From: Argyresthia goedartella
Taxonomy: Eukaryota > Arthropoda > Insecta > Lepidoptera > Argyresthiidae
Length of the DNA stretch: 64,000 nt
Assembly (NCBI GenBank): GCA_949825045.1
Contig: OX463815.1
Location: forward strand, 30,805,356-30,869,355
Direction of reading: 5' to 3'
Positions 30,891-42,509 of the stretch are shown here, one piece after another; within the stretch, counting starts at the first letter, position 1; each line of letters opens with the position of its first letter. The position numbers were made by a program, and so were the translations under genes. The notes beneath the pieces were generated by a model. That model made no database searches. It was not told the DNA's origin and was given only the letters and a program-made list of their open reading frames with translations.

Positions 30891-32190
30891 TAGTAGTTTA
30901 TCTACACACGTATCATAAACCCTCTTTACTGCGTTCAAAAACCGCACGTTACGATCAGCATTATGTTAAACTACTTGGTAAAAACTCGTTTTGTATCTGG
31001 AAAACTACACATAATGGTCATTATGTGTAGTTTTTCTACATATAATGACATTCAAATTTCGAACGCCGACGCCCACCCGCGTGCCGTCCCTAGTTTGTCT
31101 GTGGAGTTGGAACTGACATTCAAATTTCGAACGCCGACGCCCGCCTACGTGAAGTTGGTACTAAAGAACAAGCTAAACAATTGCAGAGCCACAATGCCGG
31201 TCAAACTCTCGAGTGATATTATTATGAAACTCGCCTTCGGCTCGTTTCATAAACCCACTCTCGAGTTTTAATGCCCTCCATTATGCAGTAGTCACATAAA
31301 CTACTATTATGTGACTGCTACATAATGGAGGGCATTAATACTCGAGAGTGGGTTTATGAAACGAGGCGAAGGCAAGTTTCATAATAATATCACTCGAGAG
31401 TTTTAATGCCTAATTATGTATAGTTACACACACTAGTTTTAACATAAGCTCTCTTTGATGTGTTCAGGAATCGCATGTTTGACCGGCATTGTGGCTCTGC
31501 CTTAGCTTGTTCTGTAGTACCAAGTTCACGCAGGCGGGCGTCGGCGTTCGAAATTTGAATGTCAGTACCAACCTCACAGACAAACTAGGGGCGGCAATGC
31601 GGGCGTCGGCGTTCGAAATTTGAATGTCATAATATGTAGAAAAATTACACATTATGGTCATAATGTGTAATTTTTCAGATAAGATATGAGTTTATACCAA
31701 GTAGTTTAACATTAGGCTGATCGTAACGTGCGGTTTTTGTACGCAGTAAAGAGGGTTTATGATACGTGTGTAGATAATAGTAGTTTATGTTACTGCTACA
31801 TAATGGAGGGCATCAACACTCGAGAGTTTTAATGCCTAATTATGTACAGTTACATAAACTAGTTTATCTACACATATCATAGCATGTTCTACCGGCATGG
31901 TGGTATTGATAATTCCTTCGCACTTGTTTAGCTTGTTCAGTAGTACCAACTTCACAAACAAAGTAGGGGCGGCACGCAGGCGGGCGTCGGCGTTCGAAAT
32001 TTGAATGTCATAATATGTATAATTTTTTTATTAACTCATGTCTTATCTGAAAAATTATACATTATGGTCATAATGTGTAATTTTTCAGATAAGACATGAG
32101 TTTTTACTAAGTAGTTTAACGTTATGCTGAGCGTAACGTACGGTTTTTGTACGCAGTAAAGAGGGTTTATGATACGTGTGTAGATAAATA
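30891..32190. repeat. Foldback repeat: long palindrome plus a third partial arm
   Basis: A left arm (30891-31301) and a right arm (about 31309-31787) are inverted copies around a centre at 31305. Outer ends read TAGTAGTTTATCTACACACG and the reverse. A further partial copy of the right arm follows at 31788-32190. Nested hairpins include AAAACTACACATAATG with its exact complement at 31001-31034, and 33-nt arms with one mismatch at 32034-32101. The arms share CGTCGGCGTTCGAAATTTGA, ACTCGAGAGT and CGCCTTCGGCTCG. It has no coding capacity. It could be a foldback-type DNA transposon; the transposase family is unknown. Confidence 0.88.
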
Positions 32191-33180
32191 TATTTAATGC
32201 CAAACACCGAATCTAAAATGGCTAAAAAGCTTCTGAACAATCACGCGGCAACCATCCTGCGGCTGCTGCGCCTCCTGGGGGTCCATAGCCGTTTAATAAA
32301 AAAAACACGCATCTAAATTGGTCCAGTAGTTTTCCAGGAAAATGGTAACGGACTTACAGACACACACATACAAACAACCTTTAACCCCAAACGCATATAC
32401 CTCCTCCGGTTCTGTCTATCGTGAGTAGCTCAATCAACAAAATCTTCATAAATATGAATGAGAAGAAAATAATATTTTTATAACAGTAAGTCCATTGATC
32501 TTTATCTTTCAGACACATATTATCATTTAATATTGCATCACGAAGAATGTTATTTTAATGCTTAACCAGTGTGGTGAAATGTTGATCTTGTATTTTGAAT
32601 GTCGATCGATGATATCTTTTGTGAACACCGTAAGCAGAGAGAGATCTTTCGAAATGAAATCGTCAGTGGCTGCAGGCTGTCAATCAATTGAATAATCGAA
32701 TGAAACCAGTTAACCAGAAATAGAAATGAAATAGTTTAACCAGGTTGCTCAAAGCTGATTAAAGGTCTTGGTTGGACTATATTATTACAAGACTATGTAT
32801 TGGACACTGAAACAAGATTGGGGCCTATAAACACAACTGCAGACTTACCGTGTTACTACAAAAACTTAGTTTAACCTCAAAGCAAACGTCAAATCACATA
32901 CATTTTTGTATTTAAACAAGTGTCGAACAGGAGATTTTTTTGTGGAAAAACCCCTAAAGTTTTACTGATTTTTCATGGTTAAAGTAATTAAGGAAATGAC
33001 AGCGTCAGTAGGTATGCTATTTAAGTTTCATTTAACTTGGGAAGTAGTTTGAGCATTGGTTCATTAGTAACTAGTCACCTGGCTCTTAATTCTTATTATT
33101 TGTTCTCATTTCCGCTGACAGTCTGAGCAAACTGTTTCGATTCCGTATTTTGACACATCACATGTCAGCTGTACATTCTA
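32191..33180. other. GTPase intron segment with a short retroelement-like trace
   Basis: Near 32265-32310 the text CTGCTGCGCCTCCTGGGGGT and GGTCCAGTAGTTTTCCAGGA resembles short lepidopteran repeat phrases. The remainder is AT-rich and unannotatable. Confidence 0.45.
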
Positions 33181-33666
33181 TTCGCCGTAAAGTTGGCTGT
33201 AGTGCTTAACTGTCAACAGTCACTGTTTTGTTTGTTTTTCAAAATTATTTGTTAGGCTATAATATATGTAACATGTAACACAACTTAAACGTATGTAATA
33301 CAGCTAATAATAATACAGGTTCATAATATATACAAATACTTTATCAGGATGATGGCCACCTATGAAAGTTTATAACATAGTATATAGCTAACTTATATTT
33401 TTTTTTACAATGGTATTATATCGATACTTCTTGTATGTTCTTACATTCCACAAAATACTAAGATATGATTTCATTAGAGCTGAATATTATTTGACTCCCA
33501 TAAGTATATTTTTATTATATTCTTCGTGTTCGCCATGATCTGCAGCTTTAATTAAATATATTTTCTATTCAACATAGGATAATTATTCCATCTAATTATG
33601 ACTCTATTCAACTGTCACTACATTGGTACACAACACTGGTTTCATTGCTACCAATTTAACAGCGAA
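33181..33666. mobile_element. MITE related to the one at 25437
   Basis: The left end TTCGCCGTAAAGTTGGCTGT and the right end GCTACCAATTTAACAGCGAA are inverted versions of one another with a few mismatches. The interior is AT-rich and non-coding, and longer than that of the 25437 copy. Confidence 0.75.
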
Positions 33667-33717
33667 GGGAATTTAAAGCTGAAGTGCACTCTACCTAGAG
33701 TTTGAGGCATCTCTTTT

Positions 33718-33850
33718 AGGGTTCCATACCAGAAGGGTGCCAAACGGGACCCTATTACTAAGCCTCCGCTGTCCGTCTGTATGTCCGTCGGTCAGCGGAC
33801 AATATCTCATGAACCGTAATGAAATGGTGACAGCAACAAATAATGGACAC
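33718..33850 (+). repeat. GGGTTCCGTACC repeat, short left fragment
   Basis: It starts AGGGTTCCATACCAGAAGGG and continues to CCGCTGTCCGTCTGTATGTC and TATCTCATGAACCGT, then similarity stops. Confidence 0.7.
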
Positions 33851-35086
33851 GAGATTTTATGAAATAAAGGAGGTTAAGGATCCAGCGATATAACAAATCA
33901 TGATTCAAATATGATCGAAGAGATATTTCGGAGTCTGTCACATGATTGTGGTGGCGCAATTAGCCATGCAAAAAAATCCAAGGATACCAAACTGAGAAAA
34001 CAATTTCGAGATAATAGTGTACTTGACAAAACAACGTTCTCCCATCTAAAAATATAAAAGGATTACTGACATATCCGTAAAAAAATATAATGTTCCTTCA
34101 TTTGTCCTTTATTCTAAGGTACTTGCGGTAAATAAGGGCCACGTTAATTAAAATTTAAATATTATTGGAATATCAATAAAAAACAGGTTATTTTTTAAAA
34201 AAATACTTTATTATCAGTCAGAAAAAAAAAGTTGTCAAGAACTTATTGGAAACTTTTAAAGAAAATAAAGTTTTTAAAAACCTTCTCTGCGGCCCTTGTT
34301 AAAATAAGGTAGCTTAATAAGGACCACATCTTAATTTGTTTTTTTTGCAATAATCATCAGGAACATAAGGTTTTCTAGTTCTGTTTAGCTTTAATAAATG
34401 TTTAAACCTTGAATCAAGCTTCCAATAAACCATAACTATTAAAAAAAAATGTAATGGGCCTAAATAAACTAAGGTAACAAAAAGTTTGTAAAAATGTCCT
34501 TATTGCGTTAAGATCGAAAACATTTTTATATTTATGAAAAACAACTCTAGTAACACTATATATTATAATTCTGAATAAAAAACAAAGAAATACAATATTT
34601 TTATTTTTTTAAAGTAATCAGTGGCCCTTATTGAAAGTATGTATTTCTCAAATCTAATATCACTTAAGAAACTTATTGAAAAATAGGAACAAGTAGGAAA
34701 AATTAAGATAGTAGATTACTCGTTATAGAATAGTTAACAATTATGGCACTACAAAATAATAAGAAGCGTTTGCTACTAATTATTTAAACTACGTAATAAA
34801 AACAAAATACAATTTTTTTATGAGATTAGAAAACTACTCAAACATAAACGACATAGTTTCATGAGATCAAAATCAGTTTCAATTTTAAACCAACATAAAA
34901 ATAACGAACTAAATGTTTCAACTTACTATACCTAGCTATCTATATAAAAAATCAATGAACTTTTAAAAGAAAACAAGAGTATTTTAAGTAAAAAACATAA
35001 AAATGAGATTAGGAAAATCTTAATCTGCTAATTATACCGACGAGATAGTTTCAAGAGATCTAAAGTTTAAATTTGTCTTTGGCCAT

Positions 35087-37216
35087 CTAACCGCACATTG
35101 GGCATTCAAAATCAAGATCTTCTTTTGTTAAGCCCAAACATTGTTCGTGGAACCATCTTTGGCAATCTGGGCATTGTCGCATGTCTTCAAAACTTTCTGT
35201 GTTACATGCATAGCAGTACCATTTATCATCACTAACAGCGCTGTTGTTCTCTTTTTCTTTACTTTTTATCGTCTTAGCACGAGACTTCTTTGTTTGGATT
35301 GTCTGTTCTTTCTTCTTGCTTTTCCTGCTTGATTTCTGTTTTTCTTGTCTTTTTTCTTCGTTTATTCGTTTATTTTTATTAAGAACTAGTTGCTTTTGTT
35401 TTTTTTCTTCGTTTCGTTCTTTTATTATCTTTTTTTGCTGTTCCTTTTGTAATTTATTTTCAATGTCTCTTTCTATGAACAAGTCCTTCGTTACAATCTG
35501 GGCTTTATAATTGAGTGCTTTACGTCGTGGTTTTTGTTTTACCACTGCCATGTTTGGCGTTGGTATTAATTGATGAAAAGGCGATTTTTCGGATGTTTTG
35601 TCTGTTATCCTGCCTAGTGGTATGTTGTCTTCTGAGTCATCATCGCTTGTTGCAGAGCCATCATGTCTTTGCCTTATTGTGTTGAAGTTGACACTAGACA
35701 TATTTTTCTGTTTATTGGGAGTATGTTCTTGAGGTAAAGCATCAGCATTTTCATCTTCAGATGAACTGTATATATTAAAATTAGGTTTAAATTGAAGCCT
35801 CTGACGGGAAATACATGTTTCAGTAAGTGATGTATCAGACGAAGAACTATAAATTATCGGTCTTCGAATCACGCTGTCAGAGTTTGATTTTGGAGTCTCA
35901 GAATCTGATGAGCTGTAATCGACTAAACGTCTACAATATATTTCAGGGCTAGCTGAAACAGTTGTTAATAAATCATTCCGTTGTTGCAGCAATGATGGTG
36001 AACCAGGAGTCTGGTCTTCAACAAACGTCTCATTGGAATCGGAACTATTAGCACCAGGACTTTGTATTGCACGCCTATTTATACCGGATGGACCAGGAGT
36101 TGGTGATTTTTGCAGAGAGCGATCATTTAATGTGGAAACATTATCTTGTTCCGTAGATCTTTGGGTCAGTACGGAAGGTGCATAGGCTTCAGCTGGGATT
36201 GCATTCGGATTATATGGGTATAGCCCTGTAGCTCTAAACCCACTAACTATGTTTCCATGAGTCATGCATTTTGACCAGACTTTACTAAAAATTGAATTAA
36301 ATCGTGTTTTGGTTATCTTTTTCTCTGGGTGCTGATAGAAAAACAATAAAGTTTCTTCACCCCAGTGGTGTTCGAATGATTTATTCACACTTTTGTCTAA
36401 TGGCTGGAGTTCATGTGTAGTATTCGACGGTAAGCAATAAAGTACAATATCTTCTTCGTCCGCGGCTTCAACAATACGATAATCTAAATGACATGAAGCA
36501 CCATCAAATACTAGTAAACACTTACCAGCCGTTTTGTATTTTCCCAGGTGATGTATAAACTCTACAAATAGTGATGAAGTCATGCGACCTTTCGGTGCCA
36601 TTTTCACTAAGGACCCTGAAGGTAAATTATCTTGAAATTCGGGTTTCAATCGTTTTCCTTTAAATAGTATCATCGGGGGGATCGCATTACCTGATGCATT
36701 AACACAAGCAGCCACGGTAACGTTTTCCGCATGTTCTGCTGCAACCATATGCACTCTCTTGGTTCCCTTTTGGGCCAGTACCGTTGGCTGTTTATGAATA
36801 GTCAACCTACAGCCTTTTTCATCCATATTGTACAAGCGATGGGGATGGTCTCTGAGCTCTAACTCTTCGTAATTTTTTTTGTACTGTTCAAAATGCTGCA
36901 TCACAATCGGTCTGTTTAGTTTTTGCGCTCTACCTGGATTCAAGATCTGAACCTTTCGCTTTGATATGTCAGGTTGTCTCTTTAGAAACAATTTTAACCA
37001 ATCTTTTCCAGCACGCTTTCTTTTGTGGTTAAAATTGTTTGGGATTGCATATTGCTGACAAACTACATAAGCCTGAGTGCGCAAAAATTTTGGGGTTAAA
37101 GGCAATCCTATGCTAGCAAGTCTTTTTATTCTTGCTGCCAAATCATTTTCTTGTAAAATTGTGCGACGTCCCATTTGCTTTTCAATTTTTCCACTTTTCA
37201 AATGGTTCACTAATGT
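35087..37216 (-). pseudogene. Pogo-type transposase, main part (CENP-B HTH, DDE_1, PHD finger)
   Basis: The frame continues after the LINE insertion with TLVNHLKSGKIEKQ and is open for 709 codons. A CENP-B-type HTH comes first (about the first 100 residues). The DDE_1 core shows the first Asp in LYNMDEKGC, the second in LLVFDGASCHLD and the third in NTTHELQPLDKSV. A long Ser/Thr-rich linker, a Lys/Glu-rich coiled region and a PHD finger follow, with WYCYACNTES, CPDCQRWFHEQC and FECPMCG at the C-terminus. In intact elements this enzyme cuts at TIRs and inserts into TA. This copy has lost its first 44 codons to the LINE insertion, so it is inactive as a unit. A PHD finger on a pogo transposase is unusual and might direct insertion to marked chromatin (inference). 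Confidence 0.9.
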
Positions 37217-37446
37217 TCTTATTTATTTTATTTTATTTATTTATTTATTAACATAAAAAATCTTAAGTACTAATTGACAAATTTGTGACACGAAACCTAA
37301 AAGGTTTATTTGTGTCGGTCTGGCAGTTTACATTCATTATGTAGGTAGTTTAAACTATTTCTTAATGCGAAAGAGACGGGAACCAACCCATGCGCGTTGA
37401 GGTGTGTGTTGTGAGAGCGAGTAGAATATATGTAGCTGTGCACTAC

Positions 37447-40400
37447 TTACTGCTCAACGTCTATCATACATTCCGCGCGCATGTAGTTGCTTCCAGTCTT
37501 AACAAAAAAAAAAATCAGTTGGTTATTCTGCAGTTCTAATGTTGTTAAGTAAAAGTTTTTTAATTTTTTCTTTAAATTGTGATCTTGAAATTGTGTTCGT
37601 ATGTCATAAGGCAGTTCGTTTAGTTTTTTTGGGATAAGGTAAGAAGCTGTTCTTTTCCCATTGCTATTATTAAAGTTTGGTATATAAAATTTATTTTCAG
37701 TTGTTTTCCGTGTTGTTATTTTATGGCATATTTTCTTAAGCAATAATGTGTCATGAATTTTATTGTATTCCTTTAGTATGTAGTAATCAAATTGGGTAGA
37801 CAGGGGCATGGTTTTACAATAATTAAAAAGTTTAAGAGGGTTACTTCTAAATTCTAACCTTATGGACAACGGAACTATAGTTTTTAGTATTCTATGTTGT
37901 AGTTTATGAATTTCATTAGTTAGATATGGTGATGCTCTTCCATATGTGCTCAATCCGTAGGTTACAATTGATTCAATCATAGTCTTGTATAGTGTGAGTA
38001 ACATGTGGGTGGGTAATCTGTGTTTTAGAATTTTGAATTTTAGAAGCAGAGCTCTTAACTTAGTGCATATGGAGTCTATGTGCTTGGACCAAGTAAACCT
38101 ATCATCAACTATAAGGCCGACGTATTTAATGTGTCTGACCAGCTCTAGTGATGCGCAGCAGCAATTACTACAGTGGGAGTGCATGCAGTCATGAGTGTGT
38201 GCGGTTATGGACGGACTGTGGGTACTTTTGATGTGGCTTGATCGTACATGGAGTAATTTGGTCTTGTCAGTATTGAGTACTAGCCCGGCATCATTTGACC
38301 ACTTGCAAATGTTATTGTAATCATCTTGAAGCATTTTTTGGGCTTCTATCAGGTCATTGTGGGCTGCAATCATTGCTGTGTCATCGGCGAACTGGTACAT
38401 GGAACATTTTTTAGCAACATTTGATGTCGTTGACATATATCAAATATTCTATTGGCCCGATAACAGATCCTTGAGCAGTGCCCTCAGTTATTAAGAATTC
38501 ATTGCTTTCGACGTTATCAATTTTTACTAAAGATTTCCGATTTTTATGATAGTTTTGTAGTAAGCTTTGGAGTGGACCTCTTATGCCGCATAGGTAATTT
38601 TTGGCATCTATGGTAGAGTGAGATAACGTGTCAAAAGCTTTGCTGTAGTCTATGAAAACTATAAGGACATGTTTTTTTTTATCTAAATGATTATAAATTT
38701 CGTCTGCAAAGTTTGCCAGTAATTGAGAGGTACTCTTGTTACGCTGAAACCCGTACTGTTTACTTGATATAATGTTGTTTTTCTGTAGGTATTTTTGTAT
38801 TTGTTGTCCTAGGAATTTTTCAAATATTTTATCGATACATGAAAGGATAGTAATTGGTCTGTAGTTAGAGTAAGTTCGATGATCGCCTTTTTTGTAAATA
38901 GGTCTTATTATTCCTAGTTTTAAGAAGTCTGGATATTGTCCTGTGCGTATACTAGTGTTGATCAAGTTTTTAATAGCTGGAGCAATAGCGTTACATGCGT
39001 ATTTGATGTCCTTAGCTCTTATTTTATCAGCACCGGGGGATTTGTTATCATCCAGTTGCTGTATGAGTTGTTTTATGTCTTCTTCGGTGGCCATTTTAAG
39101 CCTCATGCTTTTGTCTGTCGCTTCAAGGTAAGATGTTGGGTCTAGTATTTTTTTATTACAATGCGTCTTTATTGCGGCTACCGCGTTTTTAAATTCATCG
39201 GCGAATTTATTTACCACATTTTTTATTGGGGTGTCAGTTTTGTATTTGTATATAGTATCTTCAATAGTAGTAGAGATTTTGCCTGTTAGTTTATTAATTA
39301 TGTTCCATAGCTTTTTTATGTCTCCCTTGCAGTTTTCAATTTCAGATTTAATAAATTCGTTTTTATTTTTATTAATTTCCTTGCTAGCTTTATTGCGTAA
39401 TCTATTATAATCCAATCGTAGCACTGCGTTGGTGGGTTTTTTCTTCCATTTAGTATACGCTTCATCTCTTAGTTGGATGTATTTTTGAACCCTGCCGAAA
39501 TACCAAGGCGGTCTTAGGTCTTTTTGAGTTAGGTTTATTTTAGTTCTATCATAGCATTTATTAAAGTTATTTACTATAAATTTTAAAATTTCATTAGGAT
39601 TATTCATACTAGCGGTGTAATCCCAATTAGTTAAATTGAGTTCTTCATGTAACTTTTTCTTGTTAAATGTTTTAATTACTTTAGAATCGGCCTGCGTCAG
39701 TTCGTTGCCGACCAACGATATCGCAGTTAGGCTGTGGTCGGCTATTACCGTGTTGACAACAGCCGAGTGCATATCTCGTCTGTTATCTCGGGCGAAAATG
39801 TGGTCAATGCATGATTTTGTTACAGAATCTTTTAATGTGGCAATTCGTGTATAGCTGGATATTCCCTGTGTTAGTCCAAGTTCGTGCATTATGTTTATGT
39901 AGCTATGGCAGATAGTGGTGGACGATTTGAGATCTATGTTCATGTCTCCGATTACGATCATATCAGAAGTTAGCGATTGTGAAAATAGTAATTTTCTAAG
40001 TTCTTTTAAGAAAAGGTGTTTGTTTGTGTCGGGTGGTCGGTAGATAGTGCAAATGTGAATCGGTTCTGTTATTTTAGGGTGACTAATTTTTCCCATTAGG
40101 CATTCAAAGGTATAGGTTTTGGTTTTAATGGGGGTGAAATTAAGGTTGTTTTTAATAAAAATAATTATCCCGCCTCCTTTTCTGTCATTACGTAATTCAC
40201 AGTGTTGTGTATAGCCGTTAATCTTAAACAATGATGAAATTTTATCTGATATGTTTGCTACGGTAATAACAATTATGTCAATTTGCGAATTGAAGTTATA
40301 CATTAGTTGTTCTAGTTGGTTAAAGTTCTTTATGAGTGAACGGATGTTTAAATGGATGCACGTTATATTTTTGTTGTTGTTAGGTATGAAGTTAAAGAAA

Positions 40401-40472
40401 TTACTTAAATTTGGGATATTGAAATGCTCTGTTACATTATTAGATGTGAATTTTAAAGAATAGAAAACTTAC
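37447..40472 (-). pseudogene. LINE ORF2: endonuclease and reverse transcriptase, one frameshift
   Basis: The frame opens after a stop at about 40472. It encodes CIHLNIRSLIKNFNQL (endonuclease motif I) before any ATG; the first Met is at 40303, inside the endonuclease. VIGDMNIDLKSS, CIDHIFARD and NTVIADHSLTAI complete the endonuclease. The RT has KLGIIRPIYKKGDHRTYSNY, YGFQRNKSTSQL, FIDYSKAFDT and GTAQGSVIGPIEYLIYVND. A frame break between 38436 and 38411 separates this from YQFADDTAMI, the catalytic box, and the C-terminal 330 residues (stop at 37447). There is no RNase H. The break and the missing start leave it inactive, unless translation depends on an unusual mechanism. Confidence 0.88.
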
Positions 40473-40492
40473 GGATTTTGTATGCTTATTGA

Positions 40493-41464
40493 TTAATTGC
40501 GAGCTAACCTGTCGATGTCTGCTGTACTTCTAATGTTAATAGTTTTTGCCTGTTCGTCTTTCTTCACAAGTATTCTTCTTTCTTTACTCCAAATAAAGCG
40601 GTATGTTTGTTTTAGATGCTCCTTTGTTTGCCATAGAAGAGTCTTGGTATGATTTGTTAGTGCTTCACGTACAAAGATGCGATTTTCGCCAAAAGAGCAG
40701 TCGATGGAGTTTGCCTTTAGCTGTGCTATCTTTCCTGCCGCTATCCATGCCTTTTTGTGGTCTGCATTCTTCATCTTGAGGACTATCGGAGCTTTGTATC
40801 CTGCATCGGGCTTATCCGAGTTTTCGTTGCCCCTGCGTTTGGTCCTGGATGACTCAGCTACTTCTGTAGGCACTTTTAGGGTTTCAGCTATTTTCTTAAC
40901 AATTTCGTCGATGTTTTCATTAGGTTTTGGTGGAACTCCTGCTACTTCAAGGGTGTCGACAAGTTTTTCTTGTTCTAATTCAGCGACGCGCTGCTCGAGA
41001 GCTTGACATCTAAGTTCGTCGTTAGTGCATTTGTTGGTCAAGTCAGTGACTTTATTCTGCATGCTTTTGAGCTTTTCTTCATAGGCTGCAATTTTTTCTT
41101 CAAAGTCGTCGATCTTGTCGCTGCTGTATTGGGTCGAATTTTGCAACGGCATTAATTCAGTTTTAATCATTTTTTTAAGCTCAGCCTTGATTGCCATTGT
41201 TAGCTGAGAGTTGGATATTGGTTTTTCTTCTTGAGGGGTCCCAGGGAGATCTTCGTCCGCATCTGGGATTATAACTGAGAGTCTTTTCGGGTTTTTGTTG
41301 CATTTTTTACAGGTCCAGTCGATGTTTTCAGTTTGGACAAGATGCTTGAATTTGTCTTCAGACATTCCGGCACAATCAGCATGGCGCCACTTCTTACATT
41401 TCATGCATTCTATTCCTGGTAGACGTTTGGTAACGGGTCTTGGACAGTCAATGCACTTAACCAT
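40493..41464 (-). CDS. LINE ORF1: PHD-like finger, coiled coil, FP25K-like C-terminus
   Basis: The start is the ATG at 41464 (MVKCIDCPRPVTKR); the frame is also open upstream, but that part is 5' UTR. It has 323 residues. A Cys/His-rich PHD-like finger spans residues 4-57 (CIDC, CMKCKKWRHADC, WTCKKC). A heptad-like coiled coil is in the middle (EEKIAAYEEKLKSMQNKVTD and onward). The C-terminal domain, with KKAWIAAGKIAQLKAN and YRFIWSKERRILVKK, resembles the RNA-binding C-terminus related to baculovirus FP25K. It would form the RNP with element RNA. The frame is intact. Confidence 0.9.
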   Translation of the reverse strand: MVKCIDCPRPVTKRLPGIECMKCKKWRHADCAGMSEDKFKHLVQTENIDWTCKKCNKNPKRLSVIIPDADEDLPGTPQEEKPISNSQLTMAIKAELKKMIKTELMPLQNSTQYSSDKIDDFEEKIAAYEEKLKSMQNKVTDLTNKCTNDELRCQALEQRVAELEQEKLVDTLEVAGVPPKPNENIDEIVKKIAETLKVPTEVAESSRTKRRGNENSDKPDAGYKAPIVLKMKNADHKKAWIAAGKIAQLKANSIDCSFGENRIFVREALTNHTKTLLWQTKEHLKQTYRFIWSKERRILVKKDEQAKTINIRSTADIDRLARN

Positions 41465-41586
41465 TTTTAGAAGAAGTAGGTGTCGTAGCTGGATTTTACT
41501 TTTTGAGGGTACTCGGGTAAAATATTTCAAAGAGCAAGAACACAACCGCAACGACAGGGTCGCCAGACGCGAATGATCTTGATGAA

Positions 41587-41718
41587 TCTTCTGGGAATAG
41601 AATACTGCGCGGCCGCCGCACGTTGCGACAATACTCCTCCTTGTACTGCAGCCATTGCGGCTTGTAATTGTTGCAGCGACCAAAGCCCGCGACGTTTTTT
41701 AGCGGGAGGAGGTTCCAT
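41587..41718 (-). pseudogene. Pogo-type transposase, first 44 codons (psq-type HTH)
   Basis: ATG at 41718 opens MEPPPAKKRRGLWSLQQLQA, then VQGGVLSQRAAAAQYSIPRR, a pipsqueak-type helix-turn-helix that binds DNA. The frame is cut exactly after AGA at 41587, where LINE sequence begins. The natural continuation, TLVNHLKSG, lies at 37216 on the far side of the LINE. The combined protein would have 753 residues. Upstream to 42447 lies the transposon's 5' region with GGCCCTTATT motifs and no other ORF. Confidence 0.9.
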
Positions 41719-42509
41719 GATTTTTTCCTGAAAAGGTTAACAACCTTAAGCAAAAAAGAAAAGAAAATACAGCAGTAAAAGCTACAGCTTGATAAATTTT
41801 TAGCAACAAGTACTTGAACTAAGAAGAAACTTTCAAAGTTTGGCTGTAAATATTGATGCCAAAAAAATACAGTGGAAAATAACCAGAAAAAGTTAACATA
41901 AACTGCAGAAAATAAAAACAAAAATATGGATTTCGCTTCTATGTATTATCAACATAATAAATTCGCTTTATTCTGTTTAATAATTTAAAACATTTTAGTA
42001 ATTGCTACATAATTCATAAGTCTAATAAGAGCCGGTCCTTTATACCCGCACTGTACGTGGCCCTTATTACACTTTGAGCCACTCATTACATAAATGAATA
42101 TAAAATTGATAAATATTAACAAAATTATTAAACTTACGTTGATTAGACAACACAATACTCTAACATTCACACCAAAACAGACAATTTCATGAAATACTGT
42201 CTATTTTAACTACAATTTCGCGGTTTCGTGGAGAAAATTTTACTATGAGGTGACGCAGTCTAACACCTTGGACGGAATCGTGGCTACTGACAAGATGGCG
42301 GGTCACGCGATGTCGCGCGCGCAGATTTAAGCCTTTCTATTGGTCCTTTATATGTGTGCGTAATTGGAATCTAATAAGAGTATTGGAAATGTGTTTTTGT
42401 ATTGGTGGCCCTTGTTACCCGACGGCTCTTCTTACCCGCAGGTACCTTACAGCGTGGTTAGTTAAATTTCTGTTGGCCGTTTAGTTGACCGTTCTGTAAA
42501 ACTGATAAG

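Larger units (their letters stand above)
37217..41586 (-). mobile_element. LINE with PHD-type ORF1, nested in the pogo transposase gene
   Basis: On the minus strand the 5' end at 41586 (TTCATCAAGATCATTCGCG) follows the transposase codons CCC AGA AGA. The 3' end is a run of AATA/AAATA units (37217-37246), after which the transposase frame resumes with AAGAACA. A direct repeat of only AAGA is possible. The order is a short 5' UTR, ORF1 (41464-40493), ORF2 (endonuclease and RT) and a 3' UTR of about 200 bp. It appears full length, but ORF2 has one clear frame break. It has no RNase H. An ORF1 with PHD and FP25K-like parts is known in CR1/Jockey-related insect LINEs; the exact clade is not assigned. 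Confidence 0.9.
34117..42447 (-). mobile_element. Pogo/Tigger-type DNA transposon split by a nested LINE
   Basis: Ends are AGGTACTTGCGGTAAATAAG at the left and TCTTACCCGCAGGTACCT at the right, inverted repeats flanked by TA on both sides (34115-34116 and 42448-42449), the target duplication of the Tc1/mariner-pogo superfamily. Subterminal GGCCCTTATT motifs recur inside both ends (about 34135, 34290-34325, 34622 and 42050-42415). The transposase is encoded on the minus strand. A LINE of 4.37 kb (37217-41586) interrupts its coding sequence. Without the LINE the element would be about 3.96 kb. The left part is otherwise AT-rich and non-coding. Confidence 0.9.

Noticed and set aside
30960..32105. 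CRISPR-like array of repeated units
   Set aside because: The repeated units are inverted arms and hairpins of a foldback element in a eukaryotic intron, without uniform spacers or cas genes.
41496..41921. 141-codon minus-strand ORF across the LINE/transposon boundary
   Set aside because: It spans the junction of two different elements in a frame other than those of the transposase and ORF1; low-complexity aromatic-rich peptide.
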